The translations under genes were made by a program, and so were the position numbers. The notes beneath the pieces are model-generated. The model made no database searches and had not been told where the DNA came from. It was given only the letters and a program-made list of their open reading frames with translations. DNA of 61,063 nt from Phenylobacterium sp. (GTDB taxonomy: Bacteria; Pseudomonadota; Alphaproteobacteria; Caulobacterales; Caulobacteraceae): the NCBI GenBank assembly GCA_017991675.1, contig JAGOQB010000015.1, positions 1 through 61,063 on the forward strand, in the 5' to 3' direction. Below are positions 7,447 through 18,548 of this stretch, piece after piece. The first letter of the stretch is position 1. The number at the start of each line of letters is the position of its first letter.

Positions 7447-9726
7447 CTAGCGGACGATGCGGACGCGGACGCCGACCATGCGCGGATTGGCGCGGACCGA
7501 GGTGGGCACCCCGAAGAACTTGCCGCCGTTGCCGACGTCGCGGACCCAGTCCTGGTCAAGCAGGTTCTCGGCATAGGCCTCGACCAGCAGGCCGTCGGCG
7601 CTTTCGGCGCCGATCCGCAGGTCGACGAGGCCGAAGGCCTTCTGCATCTCGGTGTCGAGGTTGTCGTTGTTCAGGAAGTACTTCGAGCGCCAGGCGTAGT
7701 TGGCGTTGACGAAGCCGTCCCAGCCCTCGGCCATCGGCCGGCGGTAGTCGGCGCTGAGCGAGGCGGTGTGTTCCGGGGCCATCCGGAACACGTTGCCCGA
7801 CCGATCGACCAGCTGGCCGCCGACCACCTCGCGGAACTCGTCGTACTGGGTGTGCAGATAGGCGTAGGCGGCCGACAGGGTCAGTTCGGGGGTGACCTTG
7901 AGCCCGCCGTTCAGCTCCACGCCCCAGGCCGAGGCCTTGCCGGCGTTGACGACGCCGACGGTGATGTCGACGGCGCGGGTCTGGAAGTCGTTGTAGTCAT
8001 AGGTGAAGGCGGCGGCGTCGAAGTAGAGCCGGTCCATGAGCGTGCCCTTGGCGCCGACCTCGAAGTTGACGACCTCCTCGGTCTTCACCTCGCCGTAGAT
8101 CGGCCGGGCCTGACCGTTCACCGGCGCGGCGAAGGTGGTCTGCGGATAGCCCGCCTTCAGGCCGCGCGAGGCGCCGGCATAGATGTTGACCTGGTCGGTC
8201 AGCCGGTAGGTGAGGGCGATCCGCGGCTGGACCATGTCGTAGTCGGCGCTGTTGGAGAATTCCTGGCCGAGCGAGTTGGAGAGGCCGTTGGGCAGGGCGA
8301 TCGGGCGCACGCCGTCGACGGTGGTGACCAGGGACGAGTTGCGGACCGTGGCCTCGTCGTGGGTGAAGCGGACGCCGGCGTCCAGCACCAGGCGATCGGT
8401 GATGTCGTAGCCGCCGTTGATGTAGGCCGACCAGCTCTGGCGGTTGTTGCGGGTGTTGGAGAGGGTCGAGTTGCCGGTGGTGACCGGCAGCACCAGGCTC
8501 GTGCCCGGGACGGGGAACATGGTGACCGGGGTGGTGCGCTTGGGGAAGCCGGCCAGCAGCAGCTGTTCGTTGATCACGAACTCCGACTGATTGAAGGTCT
8601 TGTCCTTGTAGTAGCTGATCCCGCCGACGGCGCGGAACGGGCCGCCCTGGTCGTAGGCCAGGCGGAATTCCTGGCTGAGGATGGTCTGGTCGTCGGCGTT
8701 GTTGCGGCCGATCAGGAACTCGTAGGTGGTGCCGTCGACGTCCCAGGATTCGGCGAAGTCCACCTCGCGCCAGGCGCTGATCGACTTGAGGTTCCAGCCG
8801 TCGGCGAGATCCCAGTCGGCCAGCAGGGTCGCGCCGGTCTGGCGGCGCTTCTGCGGCGGCTGGTAGCGGTTCTGGCCGGCGTCGCTGAACCAGCCGGTGT
8901 CGCCGCCGGGGGAGGCGATGTTGATGGCCTTGGTGGCGGCGGCCGCGTCGTTGTCGGCCTGGTGGTCGAGGATCAGATCGAAGGTCAGGTCCTGGCTCGG
9001 CGCCCAGCGCAGCGAGGCGCGGGCCGCCCACAGGTCGTCGTCGTTCAGCTTCTTGGCGCCGCCGAGATTGGTGACGTAGCCCTCGCGCTCGCGGCGGCGG
9101 ACCGAGACGCGCAGGCCCAGCTCATCCTCGATGATCGGCACGTTGGCCATGCCGGTGAGGCTGTAGAGGTTGTAGGAGCCGTACTGCCCTTCCAGCGACC
9201 AGCCGGTCTGCGACAGGTCCGGGCGGCGGGTGACGACGGCGACGGCGCCGATCTGCGAGCCGCGGCCGTAGAGGGTGCCCTGCGGGCCCTTGGCGACTTC
9301 GACCCGCTCGATGTCGAACAGCTCCTTGAGCATGCCGCGCGAGCGGCTGGTGTCGACGTCGTTGAGGAAGAACGAGATGCTCGGCTCGGAGACCGCGCCG
9401 GCGTTGCCGGCCTCGATGCCGCGCATGACGAAGCTGGCCGAGGAATCGGTCTGCTGCTGCACGAAGAAGCCCGGGGTGCGGGTCGACAGGCGCTCGAAGT
9501 CGGTGAAGTTCTGCTGCTCGATATTGGCCGCGCCGAAGGCGGCGATCGAGATCGGCACGTCCTTCAGCTTCTGCTCGCGCTTCTGGGCGGTGACCACCAC
9601 TTCCTCGATCGCCAGAGGGTCGGCGGCGGCGGCCTGGGCGAACGCTTGTTCAGTTGCGATGGCGCTGGCGCCGATGGCCAGAAGCGCCCGCAGCGTACGG
9701 CGGCGGGCATGGGCGGTCTTGAGCAT
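7447..9726 (-). CDS. TonB-dependent outer-membrane receptor
   Basis: A 759-residue receptor. After the signal peptide comes the TonB box (EEVVVTAQKREQKLKDVP), then the plug domain with VAKGPQGTLYGRGSQIGAV, and a 22-strand barrel with aromatic-ending strands, terminating in VGVRVRIVR rather than a clean aromatic residue. The VTAQKRE..VPISI pattern is common in Caulobacter and sphingomonad receptors for plant- or lipid-derived nutrients or siderophores. It forms an operon with the downstream PI-PLC-like gene. A double TetR gene lies 121 bases upstream on the same strand and may control it. Confidence 0.92.
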   Translation of the reverse strand: MLKTAHARRRTLRALLAIGASAIATEQAFAQAAAADPLAIEEVVVTAQKREQKLKDVPISIAAFGAANIEQQNFTDFERLSTRTPGFFVQQQTDSSASFVMRGIEAGNAGAVSEPSISFFLNDVDTSRSRGMLKELFDIERVEVAKGPQGTLYGRGSQIGAVAVVTRRPDLSQTGWSLEGQYGSYNLYSLTGMANVPIIEDELGLRVSVRRREREGYVTNLGGAKKLNDDDLWAARASLRWAPSQDLTFDLILDHQADNDAAAATKAINIASPGGDTGWFSDAGQNRYQPPQKRRQTGATLLADWDLADGWNLKSISAWREVDFAESWDVDGTTYEFLIGRNNADDQTILSQEFRLAYDQGGPFRAVGGISYYKDKTFNQSEFVINEQLLLAGFPKRTTPVTMFPVPGTSLVLPVTTGNSTLSNTRNNRQSWSAYINGGYDITDRLVLDAGVRFTHDEATVRNSSLVTTVDGVRPIALPNGLSNSLGQEFSNSADYDMVQPRIALTYRLTDQVNIYAGASRGLKAGYPQTTFAAPVNGQARPIYGEVKTEEVVNFEVGAKGTLMDRLYFDAAAFTYDYNDFQTRAVDITVGVVNAGKASAWGVELNGGLKVTPELTLSAAYAYLHTQYDEFREVVGGQLVDRSGNVFRMAPEHTASLSADYRRPMAEGWDGFVNANYAWRSKYFLNNDNLDTEMQKAFGLVDLRIGAESADGLLVEAYAENLLDQDWVRDVGNGGKFFGVPTSVRANPRMVGVRVRIVR

Positions 9727-9847
9727 TTATGATCCCCTGTGGCTCGGACGCGGGCCTTCTAGGGGGTCTGCACGGCGTTCAGGAAAACAGTTGTGCGAAA
9801 TATTTGCGACGATTTCGACTGAAGGTCGCGTTCAGCAGAACAGATGT

Positions 9848-11017
9848 TCAGGTCGCGTGGGCGAGCATCCAGTCGACCAGGTCGGCGCTTTGCGGCGGCG
9901 AGCCCTCGGCGCGGGCCAGCAGGGTGGCGCCGAGCCGGGCGACCGAGGCGCTCTGGGCGGCGCAGAGGTCGAGCTCGCGGCCCAGGCGCTCGGCCGCGCG
10001 CCGGCGCAGGTTCTCGCCGCGCAGGCGGCGCAGGTCGACGGCGTAGGGGCGCAGCTCGCTCTCGCGGGCCGCGGCCAGCGCCACCGACACCGTGCCGCGG
10101 GCGACGAAGGCCTCGATCTCGGCCTGGTCCTGGCGCGGGGCCAGCCGGCCCTGGGCGACGAGATAGATCACCGTCAGGCCGGCGCGCAGCAGGTCGAGGC
10201 GGGTGCGGAAATGGTAGGCGACGGAGGAGGCCGGCGCCTTGGCCCGCTCGCCGACCGCGCGGTGGGTGACCCCTTCGGCGCCGCGCGCGACGATCACCTC
10301 GCCGGCGGCCATGGCGATGTCCAGGGCGCGCCCGGCGTGGGGGGCCTGCGAAGCTGGGCCCGGCAGTTCGAGCGCCGGGTCGAGCCGGCGAACGACCGTC
10401 TCGAAGAAGGCCGGTTCGGAGAGGCCCAGCCTCGCCCCGCGGCAGGCCAGCCGTTCCAGGGTCATGGAGCGCATCAGCCGGTAGTCGGGGCTGTCCTGCT
10501 GGGCCAGGCCGTGGGCGGTCTCGTCGGTGACGTAGCCCAGGCAGGCGTGGGCCCAGGCCTGGGGATCGTCGATGCGGCCCTCGAACACGGCGTCCCAGAA
10601 GGCGCGGCGCTCGGCGATCCAGGGAGCGACCAGCTCGCGGGCCTCCGGATCGCCCACCGCCGCCAGCAGCAGTTCGCACCAGATCAGGCTGGTCACGCGT
10701 TCGCGGCCGGCGGCCTCGTCCAGATAGTGTTCGAGCAGGGCGACGAGCGCGGCGGGGGCCAGGACGCGCAGGCCGGCGAAGCGCGCCAGGAAGGCCGCAT
10801 GGCGGGCGGCGTCGGCCTGGCGCTCGGCCCGCACCAGCCGCTCGATCAGCGCGCCCTTGGAGCCGAAGTGATAGGTGAGGGCCGCGACGGTCGAACCGCT
10901 GGCCTCGGCCAGCGGCCGCAAGGTGAGGTCGCGGAAACCGCCGGCGGCGAGGCGGACGCGGGCCGCCTCGAGGATGCGCTCGGCCGTGGCGGCGCTGCTC
11001 GTCTCGGCCGATTCCAT
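9848..11017 (-). CDS. Tandem TetR-type regulator (two TetR domains in one protein)
   Basis: At 389 residues this is twice the usual TetR length. The N-terminal helix-turn-helix is at residues 10-58 (ERILEAARVRLAAGGFRDLT..., ending TYHFGSKGALIERL). A second one lies at about 228-280 (ALDIAMAAGEVIVARGAEGV..., ending VAYHFRTRLDLLRAG). Each is followed by its own ligand-binding-like helical region. The frame is continuous with no internal stop. A covalently linked dimer-like repressor is the simplest reading. It sits upstream of, and in line with, the TonB receptor/phosphodiesterase operon, which it may regulate. Confidence 0.85.
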   Translation of the reverse strand: MESAETSSAATAERILEAARVRLAAGGFRDLTLRPLAEASGSTVAALTYHFGSKGALIERLVRAERQADAARHAAFLARFAGLRVLAPAALVALLEHYLDEAAGRERVTSLIWCELLLAAVGDPEARELVAPWIAERRAFWDAVFEGRIDDPQAWAHACLGYVTDETAHGLAQQDSPDYRLMRSMTLERLACRGARLGLSEPAFFETVVRRLDPALELPGPASQAPHAGRALDIAMAAGEVIVARGAEGVTHRAVGERAKAPASSVAYHFRTRLDLLRAGLTVIYLVAQGRLAPRQDQAEIEAFVARGTVSVALAAARESELRPYAVDLRRLRGENLRRRAAERLGRELDLCAAQSASVARLGATLLARAEGSPPQSADLVDWMLAHAT

Positions 11018-11102
11018 GCGGGCTCCTGCTGCGCGGGGGCCAAGTCTTGCGCACAGGTCGCCGCCGCTATCAACGGTGAGGCGCCAGCAGCGGGAAGCTT
11101 GC

Positions 11103-13029
<1,927 letters not shown>

Positions 13030-13037
<8 letters not shown>

Positions 13038-14571
13038 GGGCGAGCCGGCCGCCGGAGACCGCCGAGGCCAGCGCTCGGGTCATGGTCCCGACCGGCCCGG
13101 GGTCGCCGTGCCGCGGCTGGCCCGACAGCCGGAAGCGGGCGACCAGGCCGGTCAACTCGGCGGCTTCGCCGCGCAGGGCGCGGGTGGCGGCGGCGGCCTG
13201 CTCGACCATGGCGGCGTTCTGCTGCAGTCCCTGGTCCATCTGGTTCACCGCCGAGTTGATCTGGGCCAGGCCCGAGGCCTGTTCCTGGGTGGAGGCGGCG
13301 ATGCCGGTGACCACCTCGTCGATCTCGCCGACCTTGGCGGCGATGGCCTGCAGGGCGGCGCCGGTTTCGCGAACCAGCCCGACGCCCTCGTCGACGTGAC
13401 CGGCCGAGGCGCCGATCAGATCCTTGATCTCGCGCGCGGCGTCGGCCGAGCGCTGGGCCAGGGCGCGGACCTCGGAGGCGACGACGGCGAAGCCGCGCCC
13501 GGCCTCGCCGGCGCGGGCGGCCTCGACCCCGGCGTTGAGCGCCAGCAGGTTGGTCTGGAAGGCGATTTCGTCGATCACCCCGATGATGCGGCCGATCTGG
13601 CCGGACGACTGCTCGATCTGGCCCATGGCGCCGACGGCGCGCTCGACCACGCTGGTGGAAAGCTCGGCCTGGGCCTTGGCGACGGCGACCACCTCGCCGG
13701 CCTGGCGCGCGCCGTCGGCGGTCGCCCTCACCGTGGCGGTGATCTGGTCGAGCGCCGCGGCGGTCTCTTCCAGGGCGGCGGCCTGGCGCTCGGTGCGCAG
13801 GGAAAGGTCGTCGGAGGCGCGGGCGAGCTCGACCGCGCCGGCCTCGACGCCGGCCGCGTTCCCGGCCACCGAGGCGATGGTCTCCTCCAGGCGGACCAGG
13901 GCGGCGTTGAAGTCCTCGCGGATCTGGGCGTATTCGGCCACCAGCCCGGCCTCGATCCGGTAGCCGAGATCGCCGCCGGCCAGGGCGCTCATCCCCGAGC
14001 CGATGGTCTGGACGATGGCGGCCCGCTCGGCCGCCAGGACCTCGGCCTCGGCCTTCTGGCGCGCGGCCTCGGCGGCGGCGAGATAGACCGAGATCGCATA
14101 GTCCATGTCGAGCAGAGTCGCCTTGGTGAGCGCGCCCAGCTCGGCGGCGAACTGGTCCGGCGTCGGGCCGCGGCGCATGAGGCCGCCGCGCGGCCAGCGG
14201 GCGGCGGTGACCGCGGCGATCAGCCCCTCCAGCACCAGGGCGTAACCGCCGATGTACCAGCGCGGCTCCAGGCCGATGCGGGCGTGGATTTCGCCGACGT
14301 TGGTGACGGCGGCGACGTAGTTCTCGTCGAACCGGCCGCTGGAGATCGTCTCCCAGTGATTGATCTGGCGGCTCTTGGCGCTGGCCACGTGGGTGGAGCT
14401 GGAGAAGAAGGCCCGGGTCTCCTCGCGTTGGGAGACCTGGCCGTAGAAGGCGTCGAGCGCGCCGGGGAGGGCGCTCATGACGATGGGTTTGATGTCCCGG
14501 AGACTCTCGCACGCGAGGTCGTCCATACGCATGAAGCTTAGTCGTTCACTGAGTTGCGCAGTAATAGACAT
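13030..14571 (-). CDS. Globin-coupled methyl-accepting chemotaxis protein (aerotaxis-type transducer)
   Basis: A 513-residue cytoplasmic chemoreceptor without membrane helices. Residues 1-150 match the protoglobin/HemAT sensor: [20 protein letters not shown] supplies the proximal haem ligand candidate His96, followed by [15 protein letters not shown]-like linker (about 190-235) leads to the MCP signalling hairpin with [20 protein letters not shown] and flanking adaptation regions. It should sense O2 or another haem ligand and control CheA. It is the first gene of a two-gene operon with the hybrid kinase. Upstream (14572-14716) is an AT-rich promoter region. Confidence 0.92.
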
Positions 14572-14716
14572 GTCGAGCCCCTGTTATATTGAGCGCGACG
14601 CTGGACGAGTCTTTGTTAACGGCGTCCTAAAATGACAAATATCAAAAGTAATAGAAGAGTATAGCGCCGTAATTATTCTGAATAGTGCGATTGGCTATAT
14701 TTCGGTAGCCGTTCGG

Positions 14717-15334
14717 CTAGGCCTGGGGCCGCGATTGGCCGGAGGCCATGCGGCTCACCACCTCGGTGCGGTTGCGGGCGCCGGTGGCGCTGAGGATCGC
14801 CTGGACGTGCAGTTTGACGGTGGCGATGGCGATGCCGAGGTGCTCGGCGATCTCCTTGTTGGTCCGGCCGCGTTCGAGTTCGCGCAGGACTTCTATCTGG
14901 CGCGGCGACAGCCGCGGGCCGTGGCCGGGAACGGGATCGGGGATGGCGCCCAGTTCCTCGAAACAGGGGAAATACTCGCCGCCGACGACGACCAGCCGCA
15001 GCACGGCGACCAGGATGTCCGAGGCGGTGTCCTTGGGGACCAGGGCGCGAAACCCGCGGGCGTAAGCGATCTTGGCCCAGCGGACGTTCTTGTGCGGCGG
15101 CAGCAGGACCAGGCGGCCGACGCCCAGCTGTTCGGCGTGACGCTCGATCCAATCGCCCGGGTCGCTCTGGGCCGGCGGATCCAGCAGAATCAGGTCGTCG
15201 GCCTGCGGAACGAGGGTTGCGAGCTGGGCGACGTCGTCGAGCGACAGCACGGGATCGGCGGGGAGCTGGGCCGCCACGAGGACGCTCAGCGCGTCCCGCC
15301 AAAGCGGCTGTCTGCTCACCACGACCACACGCAT
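14717..15334 (-). CDS. NarL/LuxR-family regulator with degenerate receiver
   Basis: A 205-residue protein. ATG 15334 has AAGGGG six bases upstream. The C-terminal LuxR helix-turn-helix is clear: LSPRQIEVLRELERGRTNKE, then IAEHLGIAIATVKLHV. The N-terminal domain has receiver topology (LILLDPPAQSD at the phospho-acceptor strand), but the first strand reads VVVSRQPLWRD, so the usual pair of acidic residues is absent, and the switch Lys lies in LVPKDTASDI. It may work without phosphorylation. It lies upstream of, and in the same direction as, the chemoreceptor operon, with a 145-base gap. Confidence 0.88.
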   Translation of the reverse strand: MRVVVVSRQPLWRDALSVLVAAQLPADPVLSLDDVAQLATLVPQADDLILLDPPAQSDPGDWIERHAEQLGVGRLVLLPPHKNVRWAKIAYARGFRALVPKDTASDILVAVLRLVVVGGEYFPCFEELGAIPDPVPGHGPRLSPRQIEVLRELERGRTNKEIAEHLGIAIATVKLHVQAILSATGARNRTEVVSRMASGQSRPQA

Positions 15335-15513
15335 TACGCACCCCTTGGCGGCCGCTACGCGTCGCCCGATCAATTTTATATAACGCTAGTATGGGGTTCA
15401 GGCAGGCGAGTCATCTGGCCGATAGGACTATTCCGGCCGTTTTCGGGGTTCGTCGGACATGTTCATCGAACAGCGTTTCACCCCATGCGCGAACTGATCG
15501 CGCATAGCGCGAA

Positions 15514-16236
15514 TCACATCCGATCGTCCGGGGACGGATCTTCGTCGGCGGGGCGCGCGCCGTCGTGCCGGCTGCGCCACTCGGCGAAGCCGCGGTCGAA
15601 GCGCTCCTGCCACTCGCCGCGGAAGGCCCGGTATTCGGCGTCGTACTTGCGCTGCTGTTCGGCGCGCCAGACGGCGTAATCGCGGTCGTGGGCGGAAAGC
15701 TTGGCTTCGCGCCAGTCGAGGTACTCCAGTTCGAACTCGGCCTGGGCGCCGGGGTGATAGGCGTAGTCGGCGGGCGGGCCGAACTCGCGCACCCCGAGGT
15801 CGCGGGGATCCAACGGCTGGTCGCCGTAGGGCGCGCGCTCGGCCTCGGTGGGGGCCGCGCCGGGCGGGCGGGCGCGGCGGCGGACGATGGACTGGCGATA
15901 GCCGTGCGGCTCGATGCCGTATTCCTGGCCGCCGTGCGGGGCGTCGAGGCTGTAGTAGCCGCGGGCCAGGGCGTCGGCCTCGTCGAAGGGCGCGTCGGGG
16001 GCGCTGTCGCGGCCCGACTCGTAGCGGCCGCGCCGCCAGTCGGGGCGGGCCTCGCTGGGCCGGTGGGCGCCGAAGGCGTCGAACGAGCGGGTGTCGGCGC
16101 CGTAGTAGCGGGCCTGGTCGGAGGAGTAGCGGCCCTCTTCGCCGAAGCTGTGAGGTTCCGCCGCGGGGCGTTTGGCCTCGTCACGGCGGCGGCTGCGCCG
16201 GCGCGGTTCGTCGGGCGGGGGCGGGCGATGGGGCAT
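15514..16236 (-). CDS. Charged stress-type protein of unknown function
   Basis: A 240-residue, very hydrophilic protein starting at ATG 16236 (MPHRPPPPDEPRRRSRRRDE...). The first 150 residues are low-complexity, rich in Arg, Asp, Tyr, Gly and Pro. The C-terminal 80 residues form an amphipathic repeat with regularly spaced Tyr/Phe-xx-Trp-Arg (EYLDWREAKLS, YAVWRAEQQRKYDAEY, AFRGEWQERF, FAEWRSRH). This tail recalls those of SWFGD-type stress proteins, by memory only. An exact EcfG-type promoter lies 33-57 bases upstream of the start, supporting general-stress induction. Confidence 0.7.
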   Translation of the reverse strand: MPHRPPPPDEPRRRSRRRDEAKRPAAEPHSFGEEGRYSSDQARYYGADTRSFDAFGAHRPSEARPDWRRGRYESGRDSAPDAPFDEADALARGYYSLDAPHGGQEYGIEPHGYRQSIVRRRARPPGAAPTEAERAPYGDQPLDPRDLGVREFGPPADYAYHPGAQAEFELEYLDWREAKLSAHDRDYAVWRAEQQRKYDAEYRAFRGEWQERFDRGFAEWRSRHDGARPADEDPSPDDRM

Positions 16237-16268
16237 GAACCTGATCCTCGGAAGCTCCTTCCTTCGGA

Positions 16269-16293
16269 AACGACGGGGCCGAGGGGGTGTTCC
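16269..16293 (-). promoter_or_regulatory. EcfG-type general stress promoter for the 15514-16236 gene
   Basis: Reading the minus strand, GGAAC (16293-16289) and CGTT (16272-16269) are separated by exactly 16 bases. This is the known alphaproteobacterial EcfG consensus GGAAC-N16/17-CGTT. The -10 element lies 33 bases from the start codon at 16236, a normal leader length. Confidence 0.75.
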
Positions 16294-16398
16294 GTCGCCG
16301 CGCGCGGCGACTCGGGCGATGGCTGGCGTCCCCTGCGCGAAGCGCCGGCGCGCGAAACGCCGCAGCGCCAACGCGCCGCCAAAGGCTAGGGTGAAGCG

Positions 16399-17022
16399 AT
16401 GGTGACGAGACAGATGTGGCTGGCGGCCGCGGCGTGGCTGGCGGCAGGTTCGGCGACCGCGGCCGACCGGGGGACGACCCAGGTCGACGAGGGTTTCCGC
16501 GGGGCCGTGACCGCGCCGCTGGAGGACCTGAACCTCAAGCAGGCGCAGATCCCGGACGTGCTGGTCCGAGCGGTCGCCGATCCGTACGAGGCCGGCGAAC
16601 TGACCCGTTGCGAGGCGATCGCCGCCGAGATCGGTCGGCTGGACGCGGTGCTGGGCCCCGACCTGGACGAGGCGCCGGCCCCCGACGAGCGCACGCGGAT
16701 GCAGAAGCTGGGGGCGCAGGCCAAGGCCGCGGCGGTGGCCGAGGTGCGCGGCGAAACCCAGGACCTGCTGCCGTTCCGCGGCTGGGTGCGCAAGCTGAGC
16801 GGCGCCGACCGCCACCGCAAGGCGGTGGAGGCGGCGATCAAGGCCGGCGGCGTGCGGCGCGGCTACCTGAAGGGCGTGGGCATGAACATGAACTGCGCCC
16901 CGCCGGCCGCGCCGAGCTGGTTCGTGCCGGAGAAGCCGGCCACGCCGACGTCGTGGCTGGCCGGCCTGTGGGAGGGCCTGGTGAACTGGCTGCGCGGGCT
17001 GTTCTTAGGCTTCAGCCGCTAG
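16399..17022 (+). CDS. Exported protein of unknown function
   Basis: A 207-residue protein with a signal peptide (MVTRQMWLAAAAWLAAGSATAA). The mature part is helical and charged, with Cys residues in LTRCEAIAAE and NMNCAPPAAP and a Trp-rich C-terminus (SWLAGLWEGLVNWLRGLFLGF) that could associate with membrane. The domain is unknown to me. Its stop codon overlaps that of the convergent peptidase gene (CTAG at 17019-17022). Confidence 0.75.
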   Translation: MVTRQMWLAAAAWLAAGSATAADRGTTQVDEGFRGAVTAPLEDLNLKQAQIPDVLVRAVADPYEAGELTRCEAIAAEIGRLDAVLGPDLDEAPAPDERTRMQKLGAQAKAAAVAEVRGETQDLLPFRGWVRKLSGADRHRKAVEAAIKAGGVRRGYLKGVGMNMNCAPPAAPSWFVPEKPATPTSWLAGLWEGLVNWLRGLFLGFSR

Positions 17023-18305
17023 TTCATGCCGGCCGCGACGAGGACGGCGGCGAGGCCGACGCTCATGCCGCGCACGCTGCTGGCCTTTTCGACGTCGATC
17101 CATTCGTCCAGCGAGTGGGCGCGGCCGCCGGAGCCGCCGCCGCCGATGGTGATGGCCGGAATGCCGAGCGCCATCGGCGCGTTGGCGTCGGTGGAGGAGG
17201 CGTCGTACTGCGGCGTGTAGCCGAGCGCTTCGATGGCGGCGGCGGTCCCAGCGACCAGGGCTGTGTCCTTGGCGGTCTGGCCGGCCGGGCGGTCGCCGAT
17301 CGGCTTGATCTCGACGCTGACCTGCCCGACGCGGGTGGAGCGGGCCTTGTTCTCGTGGTCGACGGCGGCCTGCATGATCTCCTTGAAGCGGCCATCGAGC
17401 TTGGCCAGTTCGCCGGCGTCGGCCGAGCGCATGTCGAACTCGGTGTAGACCTTGTTGGGGATGGCGTTGACCGAGGTGCCGCCGCCGGTGACCGAGGCCG
17501 AATAGGTGACCTTGGGGCTGGTCGGGACCTGGACCTCGTAGAAGTCGGCGATCGCCTTGCCCATGGCGGCCATCGGATTGACGATGCCGAACGAGCCATA
17601 GCTGTGGCCGCCCGGTCCGCTGAAGGTGGCGCGATAGCGCTTGGAGCCGACGCCGACGTGGGTGATGCCGCTGGGGTCGAGGCCGTCGACCGAGAAGAAC
17701 GCCTTGGTGCGGTCCTTGTACTTGCCCTGGTGGAAGAAGTAGCGGACGCCGCGCAGGTCGCCGGGGCCTTCTTCCCCGACCGTGCCGACGAACAGGATGT
17801 CGCTGGAGGTCTTGATCTTGGCCGTGTCGAGGGCGCGGATCCAGGCGAGCAGGACCGCGAGGTTGTGAGTGTCGTCGGCGACGCCCGGGGCGAACAGCTT
17901 GGTCCCCTCGCGGCGGACCCTCACGTCGGTGCCTTCCGGGAACACCGTGTCGAGGTGGGCGGAGACCACCACCAGCGGGCCGGGCCGGGTTCCCTTGCGC
18001 AGGCCCATGACGTTGCCCTCGGCGTCGATCTCGACGTCGGTCAGGCCGTGGGCCTCCAGCATCGCCTTGTAGGCCTTGCCGCGGGCCTCTTCCTTGAAGG
18101 GCGGGGCCGGGATTTCGGTCAGGGTGATGATGTCCTGCACGGTGCGCTCATGCTCGCGGTCGAGCACGGCGGTCGCCGCCTTGAAGGCCGGGCTGGCGAC
18201 GATCCTGGCCGCGTCGTTCTTTGGCGTGGCGCCCTGGGGCGCGGCCAAAGCCGGCGCGGCGATCAGGACGGACAGCGCGAACGCGGCGGGCAGGGAACGT
18301 GACAT
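17019..18305 (-). CDS. Exported M20-family metallopeptidase
   Basis: A 428-residue exported peptidase (signal peptide MSRSLPAAFALSVLIAAPALA). The M20 dizinc signature includes SAHLDTVF (His and Asp ligands) and GVADDTHNLAVLL (bridging Asp). VGTVGEEGPGDLRG supplies the general-base and zinc Glu, GPGGHSYGSFG lies in the lid domain, and AHSLDEWID holds the final His. It probably trims peptides or acyl-amino acids in the periplasm. ATG 18305 was chosen for the signal peptide. It is convergent with the exported protein gene and overlaps it by 4 bases. Confidence 0.9.
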   Translation of the reverse strand: MSRSLPAAFALSVLIAAPALAAPQGATPKNDAARIVASPAFKAATAVLDREHERTVQDIITLTEIPAPPFKEEARGKAYKAMLEAHGLTDVEIDAEGNVMGLRKGTRPGPLVVVSAHLDTVFPEGTDVRVRREGTKLFAPGVADDTHNLAVLLAWIRALDTAKIKTSSDILFVGTVGEEGPGDLRGVRYFFHQGKYKDRTKAFFSVDGLDPSGITHVGVGSKRYRATFSGPGGHSYGSFGIVNPMAAMGKAIADFYEVQVPTSPKVTYSASVTGGGTSVNAIPNKVYTEFDMRSADAGELAKLDGRFKEIMQAAVDHENKARSTRVGQVSVEIKPIGDRPAGQTAKDTALVAGTAAAIEALGYTPQYDASSTDANAPMALGIPAITIGGGGSGGRAHSLDEWIDVEKASSVRGMSVGLAAVLVAAGMN

Positions 18306-18401
18306 GGATACTCCAGGCGAAACGAGTCGGCGGCATAGTAGCGGTCGGGCTTGGCTCCGCCAGCCGCTGGGATTTTGAGCGCGACGAAACAAAACTCCGC
18401 T

Positions 18402-18535
18402 GTCATCCCGGTTTGCGAAGCAAGACCGGGACCCATTCGCAACCTCGTTGGCTGAATGGGGCGCCGCCCGGCCAAGACCTGCAAAATCTGGTGTTCATGG
18501 GTCCCGGTCTTCGGCTTCGCCGAAACCGGGATGAC
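18402..18535. repeat. Paired REP-like palindromic repeat
   Basis: The outer arms GTCATCCCGGTTT (18402-18414) and AAACCGGGATGAC (18523-18535) are perfect inverted copies. The inner arms GACCGGGACCCAT (18424-18436) and ATGGGTCCCGGTC (18497-18509) are too. Each half therefore folds into its own CCCGG...CCGGG hairpin, like a pair of REP units in opposite orientation. A related single unit is at 33894-33917. It lies between the start of the peptidase gene and the end of the sigma gene. Confidence 0.8.
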
Positions 18536-18548
18536 GCATTGAGTGGGG

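Noticed and set aside
7768-9732. 654-residue plus-strand frame opposite the TonB receptor
   Set aside because: Typical GC-rich shadow frame; Val/Gly/Ala-rich, no domain, while the minus strand encodes a clear receptor.
15514-16815. Long 433-residue minus-strand frame
   Set aside because: Upstream of 16236 it is only the antisense of the exported protein gene at 16399-17022; the start was moved to ATG 16236.
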